From Streptomyces sp. MMG1533 (GTDB lineage Bacteria; Actinomycetota; Actinomycetes; Streptomycetales; Streptomycetaceae), in contig NZ_LGDG01000290.1 in NCBI RefSeq assembly GCF_001279775.1, positions 1 to 30,018 of the forward strand: a DNA stretch of 30,018 nt, read 5' to 3'. The first letter of the stretch is position 1; each line of letters opens with the position of its first letter. The position numbers and the translations under genes are program-made. The notes under the pieces are model-generated. The model did no database searches. It saw only the letters and a program-made list of their open reading frames with translations, and had not been told where the DNA came from. Positions 8,522 through 16,593 of this stretch are shown here, piece after piece.

Positions 8522-8538
8522 CTCCCGTACCACGGGAG
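8522..8538 (-). promoter_or_regulatory. Perfect 7-3-7 hairpin in the glnA2 leader
   Basis: CTCCCGT (8522-8528), ACC, ACGGGAG (8532-8538) form a perfect stem-loop 37 bases before the glnA2 ATG. The stem can extend outwards through a small bulge (CCGC at about 8513-8516 with GCGG at 8539-8542). Its position suggests an RNA hairpin in the untranslated leader or an operator. No known riboswitch or GlnR box is recognised here. Confidence 0.45.
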
Positions 8539-8577
8539 GCGGTCGGGCACCTGAGCATCCCACCACAACACCATTTC

Positions 8578-8592
8578 GTGCGCGTTGCGCAC
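8578..8592. promoter_or_regulatory. Perfect 6-3-6 inverted repeat upstream of glnA2
   Basis: GTGCGC (8578-8583), GTT, GCGCAC (8587-8592). It lies ~94 bases upstream of the glnA2 start in the divergent spacer shared with the DUF3105 gene. It is a candidate repressor or activator operator; no cognate regulator is visible. Confidence 0.35.
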
Positions 8593-8706
8593 CTTGATCG
8601 TCCGGCCGACCTCGGAGTGAACGCCTCACGTAGCGCAGGTGTACTGCTCTGCCGCCCATCTTGCCTGCTCGGACCGACATCCGTAATGCCGGGAGTCCCG
8701 GAACCT

Positions 8707-8757
8707 CCCGGGGGCCGAGTCCCCCGGGTACCCGATCTTCCCCGGGTACCCGATCTT
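8707..8757. repeat. Hairpin plus two tandem 18-bp palindromic repeats
   Basis: CCCGGGGG (8707-8714) pairs perfectly with CCCCCGGG (8721-8728) around a six-base loop. Overlapping its right arm are two exact tandem copies of an 18-bp unit (8722-8739 and 8740-8757), each containing the 10-bp palindrome CGGGTACCCG and ending in ATCTT. The block lies in the 416-bp spacer between divergent glnA2 and the DUF3105 gene, 144 bp before the latter. The rest of that spacer contains no convincing gene. Confidence 0.6.
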
Positions 8758-8900
8758 CGGCCATTCCTGCGCCCTCCCTACGAGAGTGCTCTCCCTCCCC
8801 ATTACGATCAGCGGACCCGCCCGCCCGTCGCCCACCACCACCCTCATCGAGCGCTTCGCACGCAGCCAGATTCCATCCCTTTCCCCAGAAGGACACACCC

Positions 8901-9560
8901 ATGGGCTCCGCCAAGAACAGCAACAGCGCCGCCCGCAAGGCGCGGATAGAGGAGATGCGGCGCGCCGAGCAGTCCCGTGAGCGCCGCAACCGGATCCTCA
9001 CCATCGCCGCCAGTGTGGTGGTCGTCTCCGGTCTCGTGGTCGGCGGTGTCGTCCTGGTGAACTCGCAGTCCGACGACAGCACGGCGGCCGACGCGAAGGC
9101 CTCGGGGCACTTCGTGACCGGCTCGGACGGGGTGAAGACCTGGAAGGGCAAGCTGAGCCAGACCCACGTCACCAAGACCGTGAAGTACCCGACGGAGCCC
9201 CCGGTCGGCGGCGACCACAACCAGGTCTGGATGAACTGCAACGGCGACGTCTACACCAAGGCGCTCAACAACATGAACGCCGTGCACTCCCTGGAGCACG
9301 GCGCGGTCTGGGTGACGTACACCGGCAAGGCCTCGAAGGCGGACGTGGCGGCGCTGGCGGCGAAGGTGAAGGCGACGCCGTACACGCTGATGAGCCCGGA
9401 CGAGGATCAGGCCGACCCGATCATGCTCACCGCGTGGGGGCACCAGCGCACGGTGACGAGTGCCGACGACCCGAACGTCGCCAAGTTCTTCGAGAAGTTC
9501 GTGCAGGGCGAGCAGACGCCCGAGCCGGGCGCGGCGTGCACGGGCGGTCTGTCGAAGTGA
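8901..9560 (+). CDS. DUF3105 membrane-anchored protein
   Basis: A 219-residue protein with a charged cytoplasmic N-terminus (1-30), one membrane span (about 31-53) and an extracytoplasmic DUF3105 domain. The domain shows GGDHNQVWMNCNG (103-115) and NAVHSLEHGAVWVTY (126-140), plus TAWGHQ later. These histidine-rich blocks are what I would expect to be conserved in this family, whose function is unknown. The ATG at 8901 is chosen because AGAAGGA lies 7 bases upstream; the frame is open further left but looks noncoding. The last codons overlap the next gene as GTGA, so the two are translationally coupled. Confidence 0.88.
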   Translation: MGSAKNSNSAARKARIEEMRRAEQSRERRNRILTIAASVVVVSGLVVGGVVLVNSQSDDSTAADAKASGHFVTGSDGVKTWKGKLSQTHVTKTVKYPTEPPVGGDHNQVWMNCNGDVYTKALNNMNAVHSLEHGAVWVTYTGKASKADVAALAAKVKATPYTLMSPDEDQADPIMLTAWGHQRTVTSADDPNVAKFFEKFVQGEQTPEPGAACTGGLSK

Positions 9561-10174
9561 GGCTCGTCTCCGTGGCCGCCGCCGTGGCGGGAGTGCTCGT
9601 CGCGGCCGGCGCCATCACCTACGCCGTCGCCGAGGACGACGGTTCGAGCTCGGTTCCCGCCGCCGACTCCGCGGACGCGGGGTTCGCCCGGGACATGGCG
9701 GTGCACCACCAGCAGGCCGTCGAGATGTCGTACATCGTGCGCGACCGCACCGACGACGAACAGGTGCGGCGCCTCGCGTACGACATCGCGCAGACGCAGG
9801 CCAACCAGCGCGGCATGCTGCTGGGCTGGCTCGACCTGTGGGGGCTGCCGAAGGTGTCCGCGGACTCGCCGATGACCTGGATGGGCATGGGTGACATGCC
9901 CTCCGGCAAGGACGGGGCGCTGATGCCTGGCATGGCGACCAACACCGAGTTGAAGAAACTGGACTCGCTGAGCGGCAAGCAGGCCGAGGTCTTCTATCTC
10001 CAGCTGATGACGGACCATCACAAGGGCGGGATCCACATGGCCGAGGGCTGTGCGGACCGGTGCACGGTCGGCGTGGAGAAGCGGCTCGCGCAGGGGATGG
10101 TCGATGCGCAGGAGTCGGAGATCGACCTGATGACGGACCTGCTCAAGGAGCGGGGAGCCGAGCCGCGTTCGTAG
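9557..10174 (+). CDS. DUF305 exported/membrane-anchored protein
   Basis: A 205-residue protein starting at GTG 9557 inside the DUF3105 stop (GTGA). Residues 1-25 form a signal anchor. The DUF305 four-helix core shows FARDMAVHHQQAVEMS (43-58) and MTDHHKGGIHMAEG (151-164), the paired His motifs of this ferritin-like family. Between them is a Met-rich loop, MTWMGMGDM then MPGM (about 106-126). DUF305 proteins often sit near metal or copper genes, and the His/Met content suggests metal handling outside the cell; that is inference. Coupling to DUF3105 implies the two products act together. Confidence 0.9.
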   Translation: MRLVSVAAAVAGVLVAAGAITYAVAEDDGSSSVPAADSADAGFARDMAVHHQQAVEMSYIVRDRTDDEQVRRLAYDIAQTQANQRGMLLGWLDLWGLPKVSADSPMTWMGMGDMPSGKDGALMPGMATNTELKKLDSLSGKQAEVFYLQLMTDHHKGGIHMAEGCADRCTVGVEKRLAQGMVDAQESEIDLMTDLLKERGAEPRS

Positions 10175-10242
10175 GTGTCAACCCTCAAATGGCCTTGTCA
10201 TTAGGTTAATTGAGCTCTTCTTGGCATCCGTATTCCCCTGAC

Positions 10243-10255
10243 ATGAACGGTTCAT
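10243..10255. promoter_or_regulatory. Perfect 13-bp palindrome upstream of the S53 peptidase gene
   Basis: ATGAAC (10243-10248), G, GTTCAT (10250-10255), 57 bases before the peptidase ATG. It is perfect in both arms and lies in the AT-richer part of the 10175-10311 spacer, where a promoter is expected. Operator function is inferred from symmetry and place only. Confidence 0.4.
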
Positions 10256-10273
10256 CGCCAGAGTGGCCACCGT

Positions 10274-10288
10274 CGAGTGATCCACTCG
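10274..10288. promoter_or_regulatory. Perfect 6-3-6 inverted repeat just upstream of the S53 peptidase start
   Basis: CGAGTG (10274-10279), ATC, CACTCG (10283-10288). It ends 23 bases before the ATG at 10312, close to the AGGGGG ribosome site at 10302. This could be a leader hairpin acting on translation or a second operator. Confidence 0.4.
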
Positions 10289-10311
10289 CGACGAACCGCA
10301 CAGGGGGTTCC

Positions 10312-12249
10312 ATGAGATCCAACCGCGCCAAGATGCGCGCCGGGGTGAGCATGGCAGCGACACTGCCGATGCTCGCGGGCGCGCTGGCGCTCGGCATGCC
10401 CGCGGCGCACGCCGTGGACAACCCGGGCCGGGACACACTGGCCGGGACCAGGCCCGCGTGGGCCACGGCCAAGGCCGACAAGGGCGCGACCGCCGACAGT
10501 TCCCAGGTCTCGGCCCGTGTCTACCTCGCCGGCCGGGACGCCGCCGGCCTCGCCGCGTACGCGAAGGCCGTGTCCGACCCGTCCTCCGCGGCGTACGGCA
10601 AGTACCTCAGCGCCAAGCAGGCGCAGGCCCGTTACGGCGCCACCGAGGCGCAGGTGGCGGCGGTCAGGTCCTGGCTGACGGCCGCCGGTCTGAAGGTCAC
10701 GGGCGTGACGCAGCACTACGTCTCCGTCACCGGTGACGTGTCCGCCGCCGAGCAGGCCTTCGGCACCCAGCTGCACAACTACGCCAAGGGGTCCAAGACC
10801 TACCGCGCGCCCACGAAGACGGCCTCCACGCCGGACAGCCTGAACGGTGCCGTCCTGACCGTCACCGGCCTGGACAACGCACCGCACAAGGCGACCCACG
10901 ACGACCAACTGCCGCCTTCGGAGGACGTGTTCAAGAACTCCGGGCCGTTCTCCTCGTACTACGGCTCGAACATCGCGACCACGCTGCCGGACGCGTACGG
11001 CACCAAGGTCCCGTACGCCGTCGAGGGCTACACCGGCAAGCAGCTGCGCGCCGCCTACGGCGCGGGCACGTACACGGGCAAGGGGGTGCGGGTCGCCATC
11101 ACCGACGCGTACGCCTCGCCGACCATCGCCTACGACGCGGCCACCTACGCGAAGAAGCACGGCGACGCGGCCTACACCAGCAGCCAGCTGCGCCAGGTCC
11201 TGCCCAAGAACTACTCGAAGACCGACGAGTGCGGGGGATCCGGCTGGTACGGCGAGGAGACCCTCGACGTCGAGGCCGTGCACGCGGTCGCGCCCGCCGC
11301 GAACATCACGTACGTGGGTGCCGCCTCCTGCTACGACGACGACCTGCTCGACTCGCTCAGCAAGATCGTCGACAACCACCTGGCGGACATCGTCTCCAAC
11401 TCGTGGGGCACCAGCGGGGAGGCGGCACCGGACCTCGCGGCCGCCTACGACCAGGTCTTCCAGTTCGGCGCGGTCGAGGGCATCGGCTTCTACTTCTCCT
11501 CCGGCGACGACGGCGACGAGGTCGCCAACACCGGGACGAAGACGGTCGACTCCCCGGCCAACTCGGCCTGGGTGACCGCGGTCGGCGGCACCTCGCTGGC
11601 CGTCGGCAAGGGCGACAAGTACCTGTGGGAGACCGGCTGGGGCACCGACAAGGCCCTGCTGTCGGACGACGGCAAGAGCTGGACGGACTTCCCCGGCACC
11701 TTCAACTCGGGAGCGGGCGGCGGCACCAGCAAGACGGTCGCCGAGCCCTACTACCAGCAGGGCGTCGTCCCGAAGGCGCTGGCCACGGCCAACAGCGCCG
11801 CCGGCAACCGCGTCGTCCCGGACATCTCGGCGATCGCCGACCCGAACACCGGCTTCAAGGTCGGCGAGACGCAGACCTTCCCGGACGGGACGGCGAAGTA
11901 CAGCGAGTACCGCATCGGCGGCACCTCGCTGGCCTCACCGGTGATCGCGGCCGTCCAGGCCCTGGCCCAGCAGGCGCGCGGCGGCAAGGCGATCGGCTTC
12001 GCCAACCCGTCGATCTACGCCAAGTACGGCACGAAGGCCTACCACGACGTCACGGACAACCCGACCGGCTCCGGCCTGGCGGTCGCCCGCGTCGACTTCT
12101 TCAACCAGTACGACGCGACGGACGGCTTGATCACCTCCGTCCGCACCCTCGGCACGGACAGCTCGCTGCATGCCGTGAAGGGCTATGACGACGTCACCGG
12201 CGTGGGCACGCCCGCGGGCGGCTACGTCGAGTCGTACCACCGCCGCTGA
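10312..12249 (+). CDS. Secreted S53-family (sedolisin/kumamolisin-like) pro-peptidase
   Basis: A 645-residue secreted serine-carboxyl peptidase. It has a signal peptide (1-34, ending PAAHA), a pro-domain (about 65-190, pro-kumamolisin activation type) and a catalytic domain from ~240. By motif, the catalytic Glu and Asp are E315 and D319 in GEETLDVEAVHAVAP, the oxyanion Asp is D399 in FSSGDDG, and the nucleophile is S539 in IGGTSLASP. A likely C-terminal calcium site is GYDDVTGVGTP (624-634). Members cleave proteins or peptides outside the cell, usually at acid pH, after self-removal of the pro-domain. The ATG at 10312 has AGGGGG upstream; the frame opens further left at 10210, but that start would hide the signal peptide. 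A strong hairpin follows the stop. Confidence 0.94.
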   Translation: MRSNRAKMRAGVSMAATLPMLAGALALGMPAAHAVDNPGRDTLAGTRPAWATAKADKGATADSSQVSARVYLAGRDAAGLAAYAKAVSDPSSAAYGKYLSAKQAQARYGATEAQVAAVRSWLTAAGLKVTGVTQHYVSVTGDVSAAEQAFGTQLHNYAKGSKTYRAPTKTASTPDSLNGAVLTVTGLDNAPHKATHDDQLPPSEDVFKNSGPFSSYYGSNIATTLPDAYGTKVPYAVEGYTGKQLRAAYGAGTYTGKGVRVAITDAYASPTIAYDAATYAKKHGDAAYTSSQLRQVLPKNYSKTDECGGSGWYGEETLDVEAVHAVAPAANITYVGAASCYDDDLLDSLSKIVDNHLADIVSNSWGTSGEAAPDLAAAYDQVFQFGAVEGIGFYFSSGDDGDEVANTGTKTVDSPANSAWVTAVGGTSLAVGKGDKYLWETGWGTDKALLSDDGKSWTDFPGTFNSGAGGGTSKTVAEPYYQQGVVPKALATANSAAGNRVVPDISAIADPNTGFKVGETQTFPDGTAKYSEYRIGGTSLASPVIAAVQALAQQARGGKAIGFANPSIYAKYGTKAYHDVTDNPTGSGLAVARVDFFNQYDATDGLITSVRTLGTDSSLHAVKGYDDVTGVGTPAGGYVESYHRR

Positions 12250-12277
12250 CGACGGCAGGGCAAGGGCACCACGGTGC

Positions 12278-12311
12278 GCCCGCTTCCCGACGAACCCGGT
12301 CGGAAGCGGGC
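12278..12311 (+). terminator. Hairpin terminator after the S53 peptidase gene
   Basis: GCCCGCTTCC (12278-12287) pairs perfectly with GGAAGCGGGC (12302-12311) around a 14-base loop, 28 bases after the stop. There is no U tract. The rest of 12250-12398 holds the nadE promoter region. Confidence 0.75.
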
Positions 12312-12386
12312 GTACCCGCGTCCGGCCGGCGGAGGAGCGTGAAGCGCCCCACATCCCGCCCCACCCCATCGTGTCGCACTGACGAT

Positions 12387-12392
12387 TACACT
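12387..12392 (+). promoter_or_regulatory. Candidate -10 element for leaderless nadE transcription
   Basis: TACACT at 12387-12392 matches the TAnnnT pattern and ends 6 bases before the nadE GTG at 12399, the distance at which transcription would begin on the start codon. No ribosome site precedes the GTG. No strong -35 is seen. Confidence 0.45.
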
Positions 12393-12398
12393 GGGCCC

Positions 12399-14153
12399 GT
12401 GCCTCAACTACGTCTCGCCCTGAACCAGATCGACTCACGCGTCGGTGACCTCGCCGGGAACACCGAGACGATCCTCCGCTGGACCCGGCACTCTGCCGAG
12501 CAGGGAGCGCACCTGGTGGCGTTCCCGGAGATGGCGCTGACCGGGTATCCCGTCGAGGACCTGGCCCTGCGCTCGTCCTTCGTGGAGGCGTCCCGCGCGG
12601 CCCTGCGCGGCCTCGCCGCCCGGCTCGCCGAGGAGGGCTTCGGCGAGCTGCCGGTGGTCGTCGGATACCTCGACCGGTCCGAGTCCGCCCAGCCGAGGTT
12701 CGGCCAGCCGGCCGGCGCGCCCCGCAACGCGGGGGCGGTGCTGCACCGCGGCGAGGTGGTCCTCACCTACGCCAAGCACCACCTGCCGAACTACGGCGTC
12801 TTCGACGAGTTCCGCTACTTCATGCCCGGCGACACCATGCCGGTCGTGCGCGTGCACGGCATCGACGTGGCCCTCGCCATCTGCGAGGACCTCTGGCAGG
12901 ACGGCGGCCGTGTCCCGGCGGCGCGCTCCGCCGAGGCCGGGCTGCTGCTGTCCATCAACGCCTCGCCGTACGAGCGCGACAAGGACGACACCCGCCTGGA
13001 GCTGGTCCGCAAGCGCGCCCAGGAGGCGGGCTGCACGACCGCCTACCTCGCCATGATGGGCGGGCAGGACGAGCTGGTCTTCGACGGCGACTCGATCGTC
13101 GTCGACAAGGACGGCGAGGTCGTCGCGCGGGCACCGCAGTTCTCGGAGGGGTGCGTGGTGCTGGACCTCGACCTGCCGGCGGCGTCGGCCGACGCGCCGA
13201 CGGGTGTCGTGGCCGACGGGCTGAGGATCGACCGTGTGGTGCTGTCCGAGGACCCGGTCCCGGCGTACGAGCCGGAGCTCTCCGGCGGCTACGCGGACCG
13301 TCTCGACGACGCCGAGGAGGTCTACTCGGCGCTGGTCGTGGGCCTGCGGGCGTACGTCGCGAAGAACGGCTTCACATCGGTCCTGATCGGCATGTCCGGC
13401 GGTATCGACTCGGCGCTGGTCGCGGCGATCGCGTGCGACGCGGTGGGCGCGCAGAACGTGTACGGCGTGTCGATGCCGTCGAAGTACTCCTCCGAGCACT
13501 CGAAGGGTGACGCGGCGGAGATGGCCCGGCGGACGGGGCTGAACTTCCGTACCGTGCCGATCGAGCCGATGTTCGACGCGTACATGGGCTCGCTGGGGCT
13601 GACCGGGCTGGCGGAGGAGAACCTCCAGTCGCGGCTGCGGGGCACGATGCTGATGGCGATCTCCAACCAGGAGGGTCACATCGTGCTCGCGCCCGGCAAC
13701 AAGTCGGAGCTGGCGGTGGGGTACTCGACGCTGTACGGCGACTCGGTGGGCGCGTACGGGCCCATCAAGGACGTCTACAAGACGTGGATCTTCCGGCTGG
13801 CCCAGTGGCGCAACAAGGCGGCGGCCGAGCGGGGGCAGACGCCTCCGATCCCGGAGAACTCGATCACCAAGCCGCCGAGTGCGGAGCTGCGCCCGGGGCA
13901 GGTCGACACGGACTCCCTGCCGGACTATCCGGTGCTGGACGCGATCCTCGAGCTGTACGTCGACCGGGATCAGGGCGCCGACGCGATCGTCGCCGCCGGG
14001 TACGACCGGGAGCTGGTCGTGAAGACGCTGCGGATGGTCGACACGGCGGAGTACAAGCGACGGCAGTATCCGCCGGGTACGAAGATCTCGGCGAAGGGGT
14101 TCGGCAAGGACCGTCGGCTGCCGATCACCAATGGCTGGCGGGAGTCGGTGTAG
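12399..14153 (+). CDS. nadE: Glutamine-dependent NAD+ synthase
   Basis: A 584-residue two-domain enzyme making NAD+ from nicotinate adenine dinucleotide, ATP and glutamine. The N-terminal nitrilase-like glutaminase has its triad at E44 (AFPEMALTGYP), K126 (TYAKHHLPNYGVFDEF) and C162 (ICEDLW). The C-terminal synthetase has the ATP pyrophosphatase loop SGGIDS (333-338), and then APGNKSELAVGYSTLYGD. The GTG at 12399 (MPQLRLALNQI) aligns with the family start. An upstream ATG at 12339 would add 20 residues of poor quality. The absence of a ribosome site and a TACACT hexamer just upstream suggest a leaderless mRNA. It stands alone between terminators. Confidence 0.96.
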   Translation: MPQLRLALNQIDSRVGDLAGNTETILRWTRHSAEQGAHLVAFPEMALTGYPVEDLALRSSFVEASRAALRGLAARLAEEGFGELPVVVGYLDRSESAQPRFGQPAGAPRNAGAVLHRGEVVLTYAKHHLPNYGVFDEFRYFMPGDTMPVVRVHGIDVALAICEDLWQDGGRVPAARSAEAGLLLSINASPYERDKDDTRLELVRKRAQEAGCTTAYLAMMGGQDELVFDGDSIVVDKDGEVVARAPQFSEGCVVLDLDLPAASADAPTGVVADGLRIDRVVLSEDPVPAYEPELSGGYADRLDDAEEVYSALVVGLRAYVAKNGFTSVLIGMSGGIDSALVAAIACDAVGAQNVYGVSMPSKYSSEHSKGDAAEMARRTGLNFRTVPIEPMFDAYMGSLGLTGLAEENLQSRLRGTMLMAISNQEGHIVLAPGNKSELAVGYSTLYGDSVGAYGPIKDVYKTWIFRLAQWRNKAAAERGQTPPIPENSITKPPSAELRPGQVDTDSLPDYPVLDAILELYVDRDQGADAIVAAGYDRELVVKTLRMVDTAEYKRRQYPPGTKISAKGFGKDRRLPITNGWRESV

Positions 14154-14193
14154 TCGTCCCGCCCGCGGGGGCGGCGGGTGCGCGGGGGACGAC
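14153..14193 (+). terminator. Hairpin terminator after nadE
   Basis: GTCGTCCC (14153-14160) pairs with GGGACGAC (14186-14193), enclosing a very GC-rich loop able to pair further. It starts on the last base of the nadE stop codon. Confidence 0.6.
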
Positions 14194-14232
14194 GGCCCGG
14201 TCGCCGTGTCGGTCGCCGTCTCCGTTGCCGTC

Positions 14233-14270
14233 TCGGGGTCAGCGCGGCCGGGCCGAGTCCATGACCCCGA
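14233..14270 (-). terminator. Hairpin terminator after the PrsW-containing operon
   Basis: TCGGGGTCA (14233-14241) pairs perfectly with TGACCCCGA (14262-14270) around 20 bases, 23 bases downstream of the last gene of the leftward operon. It also faces the nadE hairpin, so this convergent spacer is insulated both ways. Confidence 0.6.
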
Positions 14271-14297
14271 AGTCGACCGAAGTCGACCGAAGTCAAC
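14268..14297. repeat. Three tandem 10-bp repeats at the end of the 766-codon gene
   Basis: CGAAGTCGAC at 14268-14277 and 14278-14287, then CGAAGTCAAC at 14288-14297 (one change). Each of the first two copies contains the palindrome GTCGAC. The array overlaps the stop codon (14293-14295) of the last operon gene and the right arm of the terminator hairpin. Confidence 0.6.
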
Positions 14298-16593
14298 CTC
14301 TGCCGCCGGACGCCCTCCCTTCTCCCCCGCCGCTCCCCACCGCGGCGCGCCGCAGGGGGCTTGCCTGAGCGGCGGTGTTCAGACGGCGTCGGCGCCGCCA
14401 CAGCAGCGCGAGCAGCGGGAGAAGGAGCACGGGCAGCAGACGCAGCGCCCAGGTGCCGGCGGACACGGGTTCCTCGGGCGGGCCGAGGCCGGCTGCCTGG
14501 CGCGGGGTCGGTGAGCCGAGCCACACGGTGTCGTCCCCGTCGGCGGACGACGGTGCCTTCAGGGAACGGTCGATGCTCTGCGGGAGCCCGGCGAAGTCCG
14601 CGGTGAAGCGCTCGTCCGCGACCTTCTTGATGGAGATGCCGGTGAGGTCGACACCGCCGTAGACATAGGTGTGCACATAGGTGGTGTTGCCGCTGGTGGT
14701 CCTGTCGGTGACCTTGAACTCGCCCTTCTTGTACGAGTCGACGTACTTGTCGAAGGTGTCGGTGGGCTTCCAGTCGGCGGTGGTCTGCCAGCCGTCGATG
14801 TCGCCGGAGTCGATGAGGTCGCCGTACGTGGTGTCCTTGGCCCGGCTCAGCTCGCGGTACCACTCGGCGGCGACCCGGGCGAGATAGACGCGGCGCAGCG
14901 CGGCGTACTCGGGTGCGGTGTTGATGGCGTGCTTGAGCTTGGGGAGGATGAGGGTGCGGAAGTGCTCCTCGTTGCGGTCCTCGGTGGCCTGGTCCTGCTC
15001 GGGGCACGTGGCGGTGTCGGACTCCCCGAGTCGCTCCAGGTACTGGGTCTCCATCTGGACGTCGAGCGGCGCGTGGAGGATGTAGAGCTTGTCGCCGTCC
15101 TGGTGGACCGATGCGGGCGCCGGCAGGATCCAGTTGCGGAAGGACATGCAGTCGCCCTGAACGCCGTCCCAGAACTTCCTGCCGAGCGCGGTGTGCGGAT
15201 GGATCAGCTCGCCGACGGTCTTCTTCATCCGCAGATCGGCCTCCAGCATGACGCGTCCGGCGTCGGTGCGCCCCAGTTGGTCGTCGACGATGCGATCCGG
15301 CTCGTCGGGGTTGAGGTTGACCCAGAAGTCCGAGGGGTTGAGGGAGAGCCAGACGAAGAAGGCGTCCGAGGTGAGCCGGGCGGCGTTCAGACCGGTGGAG
15401 GCGCGCAGATCTCCGTTCATGGGATCGCGTTGGGCCTGGAATGAGTACTGCAGTCCGCTGCCGTCCCCGGGATCCGACAGATAGCGCAGTTGCATGCTGG
15501 AGAAGTCGATGCCCCCGGGTGCGGTCCCGGGCACCGCGAGCGCCTGGCTCAGTCCCGTGAGGGGTGCGGAGGACGTGGAGGACTCCTTGCCGCCGCAGGG
15601 ATCGGCGGCGGCCGCCGCGAGCATGAAGCCCTTCGCGGGTGCGCCGCCGGCCTGAGGGCTCTGTCCGGGAGGGCAGGGGGTGGCGGGGTTGCTCATGACG
15701 GATCCGAGCTGCTTGCCCACCTTGCCCACGGAGTCCTCCGCGGACTTCTTCGCGTCCACGATGTACCCGTGCAGTTTCCGGGCGGCTTGGCGGTTACGTT
15801 CCTTCGTCTTCTTTTCGAACTCCGCAATCGTCTTGCTGATCTGCTTGTTTATCTCGCTTTCCCGGAAGCCGCGCTTCTTGCCCTGCTCCTCGATCGAAAT
15901 GATCTTGCTGTCGAGATCCTTGACCTCTGCGGAGTTGATGTCGTAGTCGGCAGCGAAGTGGGTCGGCGTGTCGGGATGGTAGAAGTTCGCGCACTCCCAG
16001 CACTGCTGATGCTCGGAGGATCCGGCACGCTTGGCCTGTGGGGAAATGTGCAGTCCGTTCAGGACCGCGTCGATGACGCCCTCGGAGTGCTCCTTGCCCT
16101 GGACATTGAGAGCGCTCAGGGCAACCAGTCTCGACTCACCGCTCTTCTGCAGATCCGCCAGGTCCTTGCTGTTCAGATAGGTGCCCACGGCCGAGAGGTC
16201 GACCATCGTGCCCTGCCAGACCCGGCCGGTACTCCGGACGTTGCCCTTGAGGAGGGTGGCGAGCTGCTCCTGGTTCAGTTTCCGCGGGTCGATCAGATCC
16301 GAGGCACCGTTCCGGTACTCGTCGAACGCCAGGTAGGCGTATTTGGGGCGTGACTTGAGCAGGACCTCATAGAGTTTCAGGCGCAGTTGGAAGACCGGCA
16401 GGAGAAGCGGGCTCGTCAGGGGGTTCTTGAACTCCTTGGAGAGGTCGACGCCTTCCGCCGCTCCCGGGGGCCTGTGATCGTCGGCCGTGCTCGGCTGCAC
16501 TGCGCCGAGCGACAGCGTGAGGCCCAGGGCCAGCGCCGTCAGCCCCCGTAACCAGGTACGTCCGAACCGCGTGCGTCCGATGAGCGGCTTCAT
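14293..16593 (-). CDS. Large secreted protein with C-terminal membrane anchor, unknown function
   Basis: 766 residues with no domain I recognise. In order: signal peptide (1-37), a helical region with a CWEC motif (Cys198, Cys201), a strongly charged coiled-coil-like stretch (about 219-297), a linker with Cys307 and Cys333, a long mixed domain rich in W, Y and D residues, one C-terminal span (GTWALRLLPVLLLPLLALLW, 713-732), then RRRRR and a basic/glycine tail. It should sit mostly outside, anchored by its C-terminus. Codons near 15780-16010 are visibly less GC-rich than those of neighbouring genes. Its ATG directly follows the TAG of the upstream gene (TAGATG), with GGAAGG further upstream. 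Last gene of a four-gene operon with a PrsW-like protease. Confidence 0.85.
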   Translation of the reverse strand: MKPLIGRTRFGRTWLRGLTALALGLTLSLGAVQPSTADDHRPPGAAEGVDLSKEFKNPLTSPLLLPVFQLRLKLYEVLLKSRPKYAYLAFDEYRNGASDLIDPRKLNQEQLATLLKGNVRSTGRVWQGTMVDLSAVGTYLNSKDLADLQKSGESRLVALSALNVQGKEHSEGVIDAVLNGLHISPQAKRAGSSEHQQCWECANFYHPDTPTHFAADYDINSAEVKDLDSKIISIEEQGKKRGFRESEINKQISKTIAEFEKKTKERNRQAARKLHGYIVDAKKSAEDSVGKVGKQLGSVMSNPATPCPPGQSPQAGGAPAKGFMLAAAAADPCGGKESSTSSAPLTGLSQALAVPGTAPGGIDFSSMQLRYLSDPGDGSGLQYSFQAQRDPMNGDLRASTGLNAARLTSDAFFVWLSLNPSDFWVNLNPDEPDRIVDDQLGRTDAGRVMLEADLRMKKTVGELIHPHTALGRKFWDGVQGDCMSFRNWILPAPASVHQDGDKLYILHAPLDVQMETQYLERLGESDTATCPEQDQATEDRNEEHFRTLILPKLKHAINTAPEYAALRRVYLARVAAEWYRELSRAKDTTYGDLIDSGDIDGWQTTADWKPTDTFDKYVDSYKKGEFKVTDRTTSGNTTYVHTYVYGGVDLTGISIKKVADERFTADFAGLPQSIDRSLKAPSSADGDDTVWLGSPTPRQAAGLGPPEEPVSAGTWALRLLPVLLLPLLALLWRRRRRLNTAAQASPLRRAAVGSGGGEGRASGGRG

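Noticed and set aside
8485..8660. GlnR binding site upstream of glnA2
   Set aside because: I looked for paired GTnAC / GAAAC-type boxes with the expected spacing and found none convincing.
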